From: Deltaproteobacteria bacterium
Lineage (GTDB): Bacteria > Desulfobacterota > SM23-61
Direction of reading: 5' to 3'
DNA: 64,000 nt
NCBI GenBank assembly: GCA_016875165.1
Contig: VGSF01000008.1
Span: 20,775 to 84,774, forward strand
The notes beneath the pieces were generated by a model. The model was not told where the DNA came from. It saw nothing but the letters and a program-made list of their open reading frames with translations, and made no database searches. Every line of letters starts with the position of its first letter. Within the stretch, counting starts at the first letter, position 1. Shown piece after piece: positions 27,635-37,454 of this stretch. The translations under genes and the position numbers were made by a program.

Positions 27635-29238
27635 TAAAAAATAATTTCGGGAGAAAGCCGGAAGGAGAAATCATCGATCTGTTCCTGCCCCAAGGCCAGC
27701 GCCCTAAGAACCCTGGGGGTTTCTTCGATCAGGTCCATAGCGGCCATTCCCTTTTCTCCTTTTTTGTGGGCCACGAAATCTCCGGTTAATCCATGTAAGA
27801 ATACGCCAAGCTGCGCGGCCTTAAGCGGAGGCAACCCCTGGGATAGAAATCCTCCAACCATGCCGGTAAGAACATCCCCCATCCCACCGGAGGCCATTCC
27901 CGGGTTTCCCGTGGGATTGATAAACACTTCTCCTTCAGGGCTGGCCACGATGGACCTTGCTCCTTTAAGAATCAGGATTAGACCGTATTCCTCGGCAAAC
28001 TTCCGGGCCAACTGGATCCTGTCCTGCTGAACTTCCCGTACAGGAATTCCCAGGAGCCGGGCCATCTCTCCCGGATGAGGTGAGAAAATGACAGAACCCT
28101 TGTTTTTCCTGATCAAATCCATCTTGCCCGCGAAGGCGCTCAGGCCGTCGGCATCGACGATAGTAGGAAGACTTGTTTTAAGGACAATCTTGCGGATCAA
28201 CCGCGCCGTCTCATGGTTCAGGGAAAGACCTGGGCCGATGGCCAGGGCATTCTTGCGCAGGATCAAATCGTTGATTTTTTTTTGAGCTTTAAAAGCCAGA
28301 GTTTTCTCTTTTGTTTCCGGCAGCGGCTCGGTCATGGCCTCCGTGATTTTTACTTCGAGGATAGGGTTTAGACTTTCGGGAATGCCCAGAGTAACCAGTC
28401 CAGTTCCGACCCTTACCGCAGCCTGACAGACCATGGCCGCTGCTCCGGTTTTTCCCGGCGACCCGGAAAGAACTAATAGATGACCAAAGTCGCCTTTATG
28501 GGCGCTGGGGTCTCTAAGAGGAAGCAGATGATAGAACTCATTCCCCTCTATGAGATAATCTTTAACCGGCTCTGCTTCGACAGCCGCTGCCGGGATGGAA
28601 ATATCCGCGATTATAAGTTTTCCGCTCAATCGAGCCCCGGGCTGCACCACAAGACCCCTTTTGCCCAGCCCAAAAGTGACTGTCAGAAAGGCCTGAATGC
28701 ATGTGCCCAGTATTTGGCCGCTGTCTGAGTCCAATCCCGAAGGGATGTCGATTGCAACCACCGGAAGGCCGAGGGAATTGATGAATTCGATAACCTCCTG
28801 GTAAAACCCCTTTACGGGCCCTTTCAGACCAGTGCCCAATATGCCGTCAACCAGAAGGTCATTCCCGGCAATCTGTTCCTTAAGGGTTTTCAGCTCCCCG
28901 GCGTTCAGAATTCTGGAAATATCTCCACCCATCCGGTTAAGAATTTTTAGGTTTGTAGCGGCGTCCCCCTGAACTTCTTCAGGGGCTGTAAGAAGGTATA
29001 CCCTGCAGGCCAAACCACGATTAAGCAGGTAACGGGCCACGGCAAAAGCGTCTCCCCCGTTGTTGCCCCGGCCGGCAAATATTCCCACCCGCCTGGTTAA
29101 AAGGTCGGGAAAATAGCGGAACATTGCGCTAACTATGGCTCTGGCCGCATTCTCCATCAACACCATTCCCGGAATGCCGAAATCCTCGATAGCCCTTCGG
29201 TCCAATCTTCTCATGATTTCCGCAGTGGCTAGCTTCAT
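27634..29238 (-). CDS. nnrD: Bifunctional NAD(P)H-hydrate epimerase / dehydratase
   Basis: The 534-aa enzyme repairs hydrated NADH and NADPH. The N-terminal epimerase (YjeF-N) shows GRGNNGGDAFAVARYL and VAIDIPSGLDSDSG. The C-terminal ribokinase-like dehydratase has HKGDFGHLLVLSGSPGKTGA, VIFSPHPGEMARLLG and NPTGNPGMASGGMGDVLTG. The start is ATG 29238 (MKLATAEIM) after AAAGGA; the extension upstream to 29340 would overlap the end of acpS. It is translationally joined to tsaE. Confidence 0.94.
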   Translation of the reverse strand: MKLATAEIMRRLDRRAIEDFGIPGMVLMENAARAIVSAMFRYFPDLLTRRVGIFAGRGNNGGDAFAVARYLLNRGLACRVYLLTAPEEVQGDAATNLKILNRMGGDISRILNAGELKTLKEQIAGNDLLVDGILGTGLKGPVKGFYQEVIEFINSLGLPVVAIDIPSGLDSDSGQILGTCIQAFLTVTFGLGKRGLVVQPGARLSGKLIIADISIPAAAVEAEPVKDYLIEGNEFYHLLPLRDPSAHKGDFGHLLVLSGSPGKTGAAAMVCQAAVRVGTGLVTLGIPESLNPILEVKITEAMTEPLPETKEKTLAFKAQKKINDLILRKNALAIGPGLSLNHETARLIRKIVLKTSLPTIVDADGLSAFAGKMDLIRKNKGSVIFSPHPGEMARLLGIPVREVQQDRIQLARKFAEEYGLILILKGARSIVASPEGEVFINPTGNPGMASGGMGDVLTGMVGGFLSQGLPPLKAAQLGVFLHGLTGDFVAHKKGEKGMAAMDLIEETPRVLRALALGQEQIDDFSFRLSPEIIF

Positions 29239-29287
29239 CTTTTTTCCTTTTATGTTCACCGCCGAGAGCGCAGAGAACATAGTAAAA

Positions 29288-29674
29288 TTATTCGTCCTTT
29301 GCTTCCAATACGACGATGGCGCTGCTGTATTCGCGATCATGGGTAAGGCTCACAAAGACGCCGGCGATTTTCTCTTTCGCACATACTTGTAAGGCCTGGC
29401 CGCTCAATCTCAATACGGGCTTGCCCAGCGGTCCGCGAGTAACCTCAACATCTTTCCAGTGAATTCCCCTTCTTATTCCTATGCCCAGAGCCTTGACAAA
29501 AGCTTCCTTGGCCGCAAAGCGGGCAGCGAAATTGGGGGAAGGGGTTTTCTTTTTTAAACAATAGTCTATTTCGCCGGGGGTAAAAACTTTTTGGGTAAAC
29601 CGTTCTCCCCATCGCTCAAGGTCTTGTTCGATCCGCTTAATCTGGACAATGTCAATGCCAATGCCGTAGATCAT
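29288..29674 (-). CDS. acpS: Holo-[acyl-carrier-protein] synthase
   Basis: The 128-aa enzyme transfers phosphopantetheine to acyl carrier protein. It has the two AcpS signatures GIGIDIVQIKRIE at the start and FAARFAAKEAFVKALG in the middle, with magnesium-binding D8 and E57-like residues, and ends SLTHDREYSSAIVVLE. It sits in the conserved order pdxJ-acpS-nnrD. Confidence 0.95.
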   Translation of the reverse strand: MIYGIGIDIVQIKRIEQDLERWGERFTQKVFTPGEIDYCLKKKTPSPNFAARFAAKEAFVKALGIGIRRGIHWKDVEVTRGPLGKPVLRLSGQALQVCAKEKIAGVFVSLTHDREYSSAIVVLEAKDE

Positions 29675-29757
29675 GATGCTTAGAATTCAGAAGACAGAAT
29701 ACAGAAGTCAGAGATCAGAAGTCAGAATAAAAAAACTCATTTTACTCATTAGGCCTT

Positions 29758-30489
29758 CTATCGTCCATCGTCCATCGGGCTTATCAATCTCTTCATCTCC
29801 CGCACCGCCCGATCCAGGCCCACCAGGACTGCCCTGGAGATAATGCTGTGTCCGATGCTGTAGTCCTCAATTCCCGGGATAGCGGTAAAGGGATGAACGT
29901 TTTGGTAATCCAGTCCGTGTCCGATGTTGACCCTAAGGCCAAGGCGTCGGGCTTGGCGGATGCCCCGGGCAATTTGCTGAAATTCTTTCTGCTTTGTTTT
30001 TTCATCGAGGGCATCGGCATATTTTCCGGTATGGATTTCTACGAAATCGGCCCCTACCCTTTTACTGGCCTTAATCTGATAGGGATCGGCATTTATGAAA
30101 AGACTGGTTTTAATGCCGGCTTTCTTAAGTTTCTGGATGTTCTTTGTAAGGGGGGCCTGGTTGGCCAGAACATCCAACCCTCCTTCAGTGGTCAGCTCCT
30201 GGCGTCTCTCCGGCACAAAAGTAACCAAATCAGGTTTGACCTTCAGGGCTATTTGCATGATTTCTTCGGTGTTGGCCATTTCCAGGTTGAGGCGGGTTTT
30301 GATAGTTTTACGTAAAAGTTCCAAATCCCGATCCTGGATATGCCTTCGATCCTCCCGCAGATGAACAATTATTCCATCGGCTCCGGCGAGTTCCGCAATC
30401 ATGGCAGCGGCGACGGGATCCGGTTGTTTTCCGCCCCGGGCCTGCCGCAGAGTGGCCACGTGATCTACATTCACCGAGAGTTCGGGCAC
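29758..30489 (-). CDS. pdxJ: Pyridoxine 5'-phosphate synthase
   Basis: The 243-aa TIM-barrel enzyme makes pyridoxine 5'-phosphate from 3-amino-2-oxopropyl phosphate and deoxyxylulose phosphate. It has [44 protein letters not shown] and [10 protein letters not shown]. The start is GTG 30489 with GGAGG six bases upstream, giving the usual length; upstream extension to 30525 is not needed. Confidence 0.95.
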   Translation of the reverse strand: MPELSVNVDHVATLRQARGGKQPDPVAAAMIAELAGADGIIVHLREDRRHIQDRDLELLRKTIKTRLNLEMANTEEIMQIALKVKPDLVTFVPERRQELTTEGGLDVLANQAPLTKNIQKLKKAGIKTSLFINADPYQIKASKRVGADFVEIHTGKYADALDEKTKQKEFQQIARGIRQARRLGLRVNIGHGLDYQNVHPFTAIPGIEDYSIGHSIISRAVLVGLDRAVREMKRLISPMDDGR

Positions 30490-30592
30490 AAACGCCTCCT
30501 TATAAATAATAGGTTCACGACCCAAGGCTAATTGTTCAAGGTGCGGGGTTTATGGTTGATCGTTCATTGCTCATTAATAAGTGACCATTGAA

Positions 30593-30755
30593 AATTGATG
30601 AACTCGTAAAAAGTCCAACCACAGGTCATTGCGAGGAGCGTAGCGACTAAGCAATCCCATGAAATCAAGCACTTACGAAATACGAGATTGCTTCGTCACG
30701 CCCATGGCGTGACTCGCAATGACTACTTTTGGGACTTTTTACGAGACCGTCAATT
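30593..30755. repeat. Shell-and-core palindrome A4 (GCAATCTC core)
   Basis: The shells AATTGATGAACTCGTAAAAA and GACTTTTTACGAGACCGTCA enclose the same core as A1 but inverted, with an AAATCAAGCACTTACGAAAT loop. The 370-base gap between pdxJ and folP holds nothing else. Confidence 0.85.
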
Positions 30756-30858
30756 AAGATATTTTTCTCGTTTTTTTGCGTTCTTCTGTTTTCTAAATTG
30801 CTTTTTGTTCTAAAGATTTTGCCTATAACTCTGTGTCCTCTGTAGCTGATTTATCTGC

Positions 30859-31707
30859 TTAGCAGCGCACAATCGCATCGACCACCTGGACAACCCGGCG
30901 CATTCTTTCCACTTCGTGCACTCGAACGATATTCGCGCCGTTGATAATGGCCACAGCCACCGTGGCCATGGTTCCTTCTTCCCTGTCCTTTGGCGGCAGC
31001 CCCAGTATTTTACCGATGAAAGCCTTTCTGGAGGTTCCGACCAGCAATGGTTTCCCTAAGACTTTAAACCGTTGTAGATTTTTCAAAATGATCAGGTTAT
31101 GCGATTCTTCCAGGGATTTTCCAAACCCGATCCCCGGGTCTAAAATGATGTTTTCCGCGGAAATGCCGCAGGATTCGGCATGGGCCACGCGTTCCTTGAA
31201 GAAACTTAGGATCTCTCCCATCAGGTCATCATAATGTGTGTTAAGTTGCATGGTTTCCGGATTTCCGCGCATGTGCATCAGCACTACAGGGACCTTCTTT
31301 TGGGCAATGACCGTGGCCATGCTTTCATCAAACCTAAGCGAGCTGATGTCGTTGATCATCGCAGCCCCGGCTTCCAGGGCCCTTTCCGCTATGGGCGACT
31401 TTCGTGTATCCACGGATATGGGGATATCGATTTGTTGGCTTAAGGAACGAACTACCGGAATGATCCGCCGGGCTTCTTCTTCCTCCTCTAACGGTTCGGC
31501 CCCCGGCCGGGTCGATTCCCCGCCGATGTCCAGAATGTCTGCTCCGCCCTCGGCTAATCGCAGCCCCTGTTCCACTGCTTTCTCTGAATCGAAAAAGCGG
31601 CCTCCGTCGGAAAAGGAATCCGGCGTGACATTAATAGCGCCCATAATGAGCGTGCGCTGGGAGAGGTCATAGCTTTTGTTGCGAAAGCGGAGAAAAGGGC
31701 ATTTCAT
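30859..31707 (-). CDS. folP: Dihydropteroate synthase
   Basis: The 282-aa folate enzyme joins dihydropterin pyrophosphate and p-aminobenzoate. Motifs are MGAINVTPDSFSDGG, DIGGESTRPGAEP, MINDISSLR and LVGTSRKAFIG. The start chosen is ATG 31707 (MKCPFLRF). It follows ftsH by 145 bases, the usual deltaproteobacterial order. The genes dacA, ybbR and glmM, which often follow folP in relatives, are not here. Confidence 0.94.
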   Translation of the reverse strand: MKCPFLRFRNKSYDLSQRTLIMGAINVTPDSFSDGGRFFDSEKAVEQGLRLAEGGADILDIGGESTRPGAEPLEEEEEARRIIPVVRSLSQQIDIPISVDTRKSPIAERALEAGAAMINDISSLRFDESMATVIAQKKVPVVLMHMRGNPETMQLNTHYDDLMGEILSFFKERVAHAESCGISAENIILDPGIGFGKSLEESHNLIILKNLQRFKVLGKPLLVGTSRKAFIGKILGLPPKDREEGTMATVAVAIINGANIVRVHEVERMRRVVQVVDAIVRC

Positions 31708-31852
31708 AAAAACCCTTAACCTCAGAGCGCGTTGAGAACGCATAGAAGCGCTCTCTGCGCGCTTGGCGGTGAAAAATTAAAAAGGGCCAAAGGTCAAGAA
31801 ACAAGGGCACAGGAAAAGACCCAACCCTTGGCCCTTGATCTTTGCCCCTCTT

Positions 31853-33709
31853 TTAAAAAAGTCTCCCTTCCTGAACAAATTCTTTTTGAGGGACTTCGGG
31901 AATAAATGGTTTTAGACCCAGTACCTGGTCAATTTCTTCTCCGGCAAGTACTTCCCTCTCCAGAAGGGCTGAGGCCAGGCGATGGAGTCGCTCCAGGTGC
32001 TGGACGATAATATCTTTGGCCCGGCTATAATTTTCCAGGACGATGCGCTTGATTTCGGTATCAATGTCCACTGCGGTCTTTTCACTGTAGTCCTTATGCT
32101 GGGCTATCTCCCGACCGAGAAAGATATGTTCTTCCTTTTTTCCGAAAGTAAGGGGTCCCAATTTATCGCTCATTCCGAAGTCGCAGACCATTTTCCTGGC
32201 CCATTCCGTGGCCATTTCCAGGTCATTTCCGGCCCCGGTAGTTTGGGTATTTAAGATCAGTTCTTCCGCAGCCCGACCTCCTAAAAAAATGGCGATTTTG
32301 TTGATGATGTATTCTTTAGAAAGGGTGTGCTTGTCTTCGGCGGGAAGCTGTTGGGTAATTCCCAAGGCCCGCCCTCGGGGGATGATGGTTACTTTGTGGA
32401 TAGGGTCGGCGCTGGGGAGAAATTTGGCCACCAGGGTATGCCCGGCTTCATGATAGGCGGTGAGGCGCTTCTCTTCTTCGCTGATAATCATCGTGCGGCG
32501 CTCAACCCCCATGAGAACCTTATCTTTCGATGCCTCGAAATCAGCCATCTCCAGTTTTGTTTTGCCCAGGCGCGCTGCCAGGAGGGCTGCTTCATTGACC
32601 AGGTTTTCCAGGTCTGCACCTGTAAAGCCCGGGGTGCCCCGGGAAATCAGGGCCAGGATGACGTCATCAGCGAGAGGAGTTTTGCGAGTATGGACTTTTA
32701 AGATTTCTTCCCGCCCTTTCACGTCGGGCCGGGGAACCACCACCTGCCGGTCAAACCTGCCCGGACGCAGGAGCGCCGGGTCCAAAACATCAGGCCGGTT
32801 CGTAGCCGCAACGATAATCACTCCTTCGTTAGATTCAAATCCGTCCATTTCAACCAAAAGCTGGTTGAGAGTCTGCTCCCGCTCGTCGTGCCCTCCTCCG
32901 AGTCCAGCTCCCCGGTGGCGGCCGACCGCGTCAATTTCATCGATAAAGATGATGCAGGGAGCATGCTTTTTTCCCTGAATGAAAAGGTCCCGGACCCTGG
33001 AGGCGCCCACGCCCACGAACATCTCCACAAAATCTGAACCGCTTATGGAGAAAAAAGGAACGTTGGCCTCGCCGGCAATAGCCCGGGCCAGAAGCGTCTT
33101 GCCGGTTCCCGGAGCGCCCACCAGCAGAACCCCCTTGGGAATCCGCCCGCCCAGTCTGGTGAATTTTTTCGGATCCCGGAGAAATGCGATGATTTCCTGC
33201 AGCTCTTCCTTCGACTCTTCAATCCCGGCTACATCCAGAAAAGTAACCTTTTGCTGTTTTTCCGTGAGCAGTTTGGCCTTGGCTTTTCCGAAAGACATGG
33301 CTTTGGTGCCGCCGGCCTGCATCTGGCGCATGAAAAAGATCCAGAATCCAATCAGGAGCAACATCGGAAACCAGGAGATGAGTATGGTCATGTACCAGGG
33401 GGATTCATCCTCGGGTTTTGCCGAAATCTGCACATCTTTTTCCCTCAAGAACTTGACCAGCTCAGGATAATTGGGAGCGTAGGTTTTGAATTCCTTGCGG
33501 TTGGCCAGGCGGCCATGAAGGTTTGGTCCCTGAACGGTGACTTCCCTCACTTCTCCCTTTTCCAACGCGGCCAAAAAATCACTGAAGATTATTTTATCCT
33601 GGGTGGAACGAGGCTGGCTGAAAAGGTTAAAGAGGAGAATCATCATCACGCTTATGACCAGCCAGAGGGCTAAGTTTTTGTAAAAGGGGCTCAGTTTTTT
33701 CTCCCCCAT
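31853..33709 (-). CDS. ftsH: ATP-dependent zinc metalloprotease FtsH
   Basis: The 618-aa membrane protease degrades damaged membrane proteins and short-lived regulators. Two N-terminal membrane helices (about 12-30 and 106-127) flank a periplasmic domain. The AAA domain has GAPGTGKT at 198-205, DEID at 257-260 and the SRH arginines RPGRFDRQ; the protease zinc site is HEAGH at 420-424. The start is ATG 33709 after GGGGAAAAA. Confidence 0.96.
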   Translation of the reverse strand: MGEKKLSPFYKNLALWLVISVMMILLFNLFSQPRSTQDKIIFSDFLAALEKGEVREVTVQGPNLHGRLANRKEFKTYAPNYPELVKFLREKDVQISAKPEDESPWYMTILISWFPMLLLIGFWIFFMRQMQAGGTKAMSFGKAKAKLLTEKQQKVTFLDVAGIEESKEELQEIIAFLRDPKKFTRLGGRIPKGVLLVGAPGTGKTLLARAIAGEANVPFFSISGSDFVEMFVGVGASRVRDLFIQGKKHAPCIIFIDEIDAVGRHRGAGLGGGHDEREQTLNQLLVEMDGFESNEGVIIVAATNRPDVLDPALLRPGRFDRQVVVPRPDVKGREEILKVHTRKTPLADDVILALISRGTPGFTGADLENLVNEAALLAARLGKTKLEMADFEASKDKVLMGVERRTMIISEEEKRLTAYHEAGHTLVAKFLPSADPIHKVTIIPRGRALGITQQLPAEDKHTLSKEYIINKIAIFLGGRAAEELILNTQTTGAGNDLEMATEWARKMVCDFGMSDKLGPLTFGKKEEHIFLGREIAQHKDYSEKTAVDIDTEIKRIVLENYSRAKDIIVQHLERLHRLASALLEREVLAGEEIDQVLGLKPFIPEVPQKEFVQEGRLF

Positions 33710-33758
33710 AAGCTTTTTCCCCGAGAATTAATGAAGATGGATTTAAAAATTTATGGTG

Positions 33759-33931
33759 AATATTGATGGTCTCGTAAAAAGTCGCGAAAGGGTCATTGCG
33801 AGTCCGCCTAAGGCGGACGAAGCAATCTCGTTTTTATAAGTGCCCGAAAAGACAAGATTGCTTCGTCGTCCCGCCAATGCGGAACTCCTCGCAATGACAG
33901 GCACAGGACTTTTTACGAATCCATCAATATT
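33759..33931. repeat. Shell-and-core palindrome A5 (GCAATCTC core)
   Basis: The perfect outer ends AATATTGATG (33759-33768) and CATCAATATT (33922-33931) flank TCGTAAAAAGTC/GACTTTTTACGA and a core with TCATTGCGAG and CTCGCAATGACA arms. It lies just upstream of ftsH. Confidence 0.87.
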
Positions 33932-34009
33932 GGAGGTTTATTTATAGCATAAAAGAAAGTTTTCAACAATGAAAAAAGCAGATGGCCGATTAAGATTAGA
34001 GGAAAAAAT

Positions 34010-34124
34010 CTTTTGTCCTCGTGGCCAAGCAGAAACCCAACCGATGCTTCCGGCGCGTTCCGCTCTAACCCCTGGCCCTCAACAAAGGCTTTAATACCAT
34101 TTTTTCAAATCGCTAAACTGTTAC
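34010..34124. mobile_element. MITE-like element, GTAACA-TTTAGC family, left-truncated copy D4
   Basis: The sequence from GTCCTCGTGGCCAAGC to CGCTAAACTGTTAC is the reverse complement of the left half of the full copy at 60684. The other half is missing. It ends three bases before the tilS stop. Confidence 0.7.
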
Positions 34125-34126
34125 GA

Positions 34127-35512
34127 TTAAAGAAGTTCAACGCGCAGGGCTTTTTTTGTTTCCGGCTTCAGACGTATTCGATGATCGAGGCGGACGCCGG
34201 CAACCCAGAGGAGTTGATCCTCCTTGAAAAGTAAAGGAATTCTTTTGCGCTGGGGTGCGGGAATTTTACAATCGATGAAAAGGTCTTTGACTTTTTTCGC
34301 CCCCTCCATCCCCAGTGGTTGGAGGCGGTCTCCAGGCCGAAAGGAGCGAACGGTCAGGGGAAAATCAATATCGTCGAAATCCAGCAGGGCAATGTTGGAA
34401 ATGTTTTGGGGCCTTATCCGGGGCGCCTGGGTTGCTAACATCTTGAAGCGCATTTCCCGGCCGATTTCCGGAATTTCCAGACAACCCTCCCCCGAAACAG
34501 AATATTCAAAAGGGATAATCTCTTTCAGGGACTTGGCAAAGGTAAGGGCCCGGTAGGCCTTAGCCACGCATAGCCCTTGAGGAAGCTTAAGGGTTTTATT
34601 GGGGTCCGGGCTCTGCAGGATATTCTCGATGGTCAGGATATGATTGAATCCCACCCGCCTAAGGTGGCCCAGTATTTTTTCAATGGCATACCGGAAAGAT
34701 CGCAGCCGGATGGGTAACGACTGGGCGAGCAGGGAGGGGATGTCCAGGGTTATGGATTCCTTTTTCTGATTCCGGACCAGCGCCGGAAATCTTTCTTCCA
34801 AGAGGTTTTGCCAGCAGGCTTCTTCCGCCCGGAAGAGATCAGCCATTTGCGCCAGGGTCTGCCGCAACCGGGGATTATACTGCTCAAGGACAGGAAGGAG
34901 ATCATGGCGTATCCGGTTGCGCAGAAACTTAAGGGAACGATTGGTCGGATCGGTCAGGAAAGCCACTTTCTTTTCAAAAAGGAAGGCTTCAATTTCTTCC
35001 CGCCAGGATTCAATCAGCGGCCGGATAAAAAAATCGCCGCGCACAGGAGGGATCCCCGATAGTCCGCGGGTTCCGGAACCACGGAGGATACGCATGATCA
35101 TGGATTCGGCCTGGTCATCGGCCGTATGTCCCAGGGCAATCTTCGCGGCCTTCTGACTCATAGCTGCTTCCAGCAGAAAGGAGTACCGGGCTTCCCTGGC
35201 AGCTTCCTGCAGAGTGAGACGTTGTTCTTTTTGCTTGGCCCGTATATCCACCTGGCGAGTTATGAAAGGTATTCCCAGGTCCGCTGAGGCTTTGCGCACA
35301 AAAGATTTTTCTTCTTCCCCTTCCGGGCGAAGTCCATGGTTCAAATGGGCAACCACCAGGGAAAGATGAAATTCCCGGCGCAGGTCCCAGAGCACATGGA
35401 GAAGAGCCATGGAGTCAGCCCCTCCGGAAACGGCGACCACTAGGCGTTCTCCGGGCTGGAGCATCTCATATTTTTTGATTGTTTTTAAGACATTCAGGAC
35501 AAAGGGTTGCAT
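34127..35512 (-). CDS. tilS: tRNA(Ile)-lysidine synthetase
   Basis: The 461-aa enzyme converts C34 of the CAU-anticodon isoleucine tRNA to lysidine. The PP-loop is SGGADS at 29-34, with ALGHTADDQAESMIMRILRG in the catalytic domain and a C-terminal TilS substrate-binding domain (FRPGDRLQPLGMEGAKKVKDLF). It overlaps the upstream adenosyltransferase gene by 19 bases. Confidence 0.95.
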   Translation of the reverse strand: MQPFVLNVLKTIKKYEMLQPGERLVVAVSGGADSMALLHVLWDLRREFHLSLVVAHLNHGLRPEGEEEKSFVRKASADLGIPFITRQVDIRAKQKEQRLTLQEAAREARYSFLLEAAMSQKAAKIALGHTADDQAESMIMRILRGSGTRGLSGIPPVRGDFFIRPLIESWREEIEAFLFEKKVAFLTDPTNRSLKFLRNRIRHDLLPVLEQYNPRLRQTLAQMADLFRAEEACWQNLLEERFPALVRNQKKESITLDIPSLLAQSLPIRLRSFRYAIEKILGHLRRVGFNHILTIENILQSPDPNKTLKLPQGLCVAKAYRALTFAKSLKEIIPFEYSVSGEGCLEIPEIGREMRFKMLATQAPRIRPQNISNIALLDFDDIDFPLTVRSFRPGDRLQPLGMEGAKKVKDLFIDCKIPAPQRKRIPLLFKEDQLLWVAGVRLDHRIRLKPETKKALRVELL

Positions 35513-36030
35513 GGCTTTTCCTGACTTTCCTCGTACCTGGCCAGCGTGAAAAGTAAATCGGCAAGACGGTTCAGGAACCTAAGCACTTCGATATTGGCGA
35601 TGATTTTTTCCTGTAGCAATCGGACGGCTTTCCGTTCGGCCCGGCGGATGATGGCCCTGGCTAAGTCAACGGAGGCTGAAGCGATTGTCTCTCCGGGTAA
35701 AATGAACTCTTCTTTTAGGACAACCTCCTTCTGTATCTCGGAGAGGAGGCGTTCCAGCCGGTCAACTTGTTCGGTGGTAATCCGGTAGGGATACTTTTGG
35801 ACGTCTTCAGTGGCAGTGGCTAGCTCGGCGCCAAGGATGAGCAAGTCTCTTTGTATGGTCAGGATAATCTCCTTGGTCTTCGGCCGGGTTGCCGCCGCTC
35901 TGGCGATCCCCAGCGCAGAACTGGCCTCGTCCAGGGTCCCGTAGGCTTCGGGCCTGGGCCCGGATTTGGATATCCTCTGGCCGCCCATAAGGCTGGTCAT
36001 GCCCCGATCTCCCTTCTTAGAAAACTTCAT
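35494..36030 (-). CDS. pduO: PduO-type ATP:cob(I)alamin adenosyltransferase
   Basis: The 178-aa enzyme makes adenosylcobalamin. It has the N-terminal ATP motif KKGDRGMTSLMGG, then RPEAYGTLDEASSALG, and the C-terminal RRAERKAVRL and LRFLNRLADLLFTLAR. It implies use or salvage of B12 coenzyme. It lies between rluB (18-base gap) and tilS. Confidence 0.93.
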   Translation of the reverse strand: MKFSKKGDRGMTSLMGGQRISKSGPRPEAYGTLDEASSALGIARAAATRPKTKEIILTIQRDLLILGAELATATEDVQKYPYRITTEQVDRLERLLSEIQKEVVLKEEFILPGETIASASVDLARAIIRRAERKAVRLLQEKIIANIEVLRFLNRLADLLFTLARYEESQEKPCNPLS

Positions 36031-36048
36031 GGAACCCCTTCCCTGCTT

Positions 36049-36822
36049 TTACTTTTTTTTTGGTGGAGTCACCTCAGATGCGCCGGGCGATAAATGTTTG
36101 GCCAAAAGGTCTTTTAGCCTTTGCACTTCGCTTGGCCGAAGGTAACGGTATTCCCCGGGTTTAAGCCTTCCGATACTAAGCCCGGCAAAGGCCACCCGCT
36201 TAAGCTTTAATACCGGGTAGCCCAGCTTTTCCCACATCCTTTTCACCTGGCGATTTCTGCCTTCATGTAAAACCATTTCCAGCCAGAGGTTATCTTCTGT
36301 CTCCTGGAAGGGCCTGATGCGGCAGGGCGCCGTGGGTCCGTCTTCCAGGCGGATGCCCCGGCTTAATCTGCTGATTTCTTCGGGACCGGGTTTCCCTTTC
36401 ACTTTCACCCGGTAAATACGGGAGATGCCATAGGAAGGATGGGATAAACGATGGGCCATGGCCCCATCGTCGGTCAAGAGGAGGAAACCCTCGGCATCAA
36501 AGTCAAGCCGGCCCACCGGAAACAGCCGGGGTTTCGTTTCCTTTATTAGATCCAGGACCGTTGGTCTTCCTTCCGGGTCGGCCACGGTCGTCACCGTACC
36601 CTTAGGCTTGTTTAGCAGCAGGTAAACTTTTGCGGAGGAAGACAGGGATATTCGCCGTCCGTCAACCTTGATATGGTCATGAAAAGGATCCGCTTTATCT
36701 CCGACCTGGGCGAGGCGTCCATTGACCGTGACTCGCGCTTCCCGGATCAAATCTTCAGCCTTGCGCCGGGAAGCAACCCCAGATTCAGAAAGAATCTTTT
36801 GCAGCCTCTGCAGGTGGCTCAT
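36049..36822 (-). CDS. rluB: 23S rRNA pseudouridine synthase, RluB/RsuA family
   Basis: The 257-aa enzyme has an N-terminal S4 RNA-binding domain (RLQKILSESGVASRRKAEDLI) and a catalytic domain with the aspartate in VGRLDFDAEGFLLLTDDG, then EGRNRQVKRMWEKLG. Family context (downstream of scpB) favours RluB. The start is ATG 36822 with GGAG seven bases upstream; it lies inside the end of scpB. Confidence 0.92.
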   Translation of the reverse strand: MSHLQRLQKILSESGVASRRKAEDLIREARVTVNGRLAQVGDKADPFHDHIKVDGRRISLSSSAKVYLLLNKPKGTVTTVADPEGRPTVLDLIKETKPRLFPVGRLDFDAEGFLLLTDDGAMAHRLSHPSYGISRIYRVKVKGKPGPEEISRLSRGIRLEDGPTAPCRIRPFQETEDNLWLEMVLHEGRNRQVKRMWEKLGYPVLKLKRVAFAGLSIGRLKPGEYRYLRPSEVQRLKDLLAKHLSPGASEVTPPKKK

Positions 36823-37453
36823 CGATTTCTCCATCCTCACCTAACTGAATTGCCAACCGGGGATCTGAATTTGTTCCCATCTCTCCTTCGGCTTGCTCGC
36901 CGAAAGGCAAAAGCGATTCTGCCGCAGGGGGCCCCAATCCTTCTATGTCCTTAAGGGTGGGAAGGCTGGACAGGTCTTTTAATCCGAACATTTCCAGGAA
37001 CTGTCGGGAAGTGCCATATACCAGCGGTTTACCCGGAACATCTTTCTTACCGAGGATTTTTATCAGTTTCTTATCCAATAGGGTTCGCAAAACGCCCCCG
37101 GAATCCACCCCCCGGATTTTTTCTATTTCCCCGCGCACAAGGGGTTGTTTGTAGGCTATAATGGCCAGAGTCTCCAATGCCGGCTGGCTGAGATGAGCCG
37201 GCTTGCCCTTCTTCAATTTCTTTATCCATTCGGCGTGCTCGGGGCGGGTTCGGAATTGGTATCCTTCAGCCACTTCAACCAGAGTAAAACCGCGCTTCGC
37301 TTGGTTGTACTCTTCCGCCATCTCGGCCAGCAGCCGCTGGATTTCCTTTTTGCTAACCTCGCCCAGAACTTCTTTGATCCGGTCCAGACTTAGGGGGTTC
37401 TCCGAGACGAAGATTAATGATTCCACTATGGCCTTCCGTTTATTATCATCCAC
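36785..37453 (-). CDS. scpB: Segregation and condensation protein B
   Basis: The 222-aa winged-helix protein is a subunit of the SMC-ScpAB condensin. It shows VESLIFVSENPLSLDRIKEVLG, LSQPALETLAIIAYKQPLVRGEIEKIRGVDSGG (given here only as a family landmark, split at QP) and LVYGTSRQFLEMFGL. The start is GTG 37453, two bases after the scpA stop, with AAAGGA upstream. Its C-terminal end overlaps rluB. Confidence 0.94.
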   Translation of the reverse strand: MDDNKRKAIVESLIFVSENPLSLDRIKEVLGEVSKKEIQRLLAEMAEEYNQAKRGFTLVEVAEGYQFRTRPEHAEWIKKLKKGKPAHLSQPALETLAIIAYKQPLVRGEIEKIRGVDSGGVLRTLLDKKLIKILGKKDVPGKPLVYGTSRQFLEMFGLKDLSSLPTLKDIEGLGPPAAESLLPFGEQAEGEMGTNSDPRLAIQLGEDGEIDEPPAEAAKDSF

Positions 37454-37454
37454 T

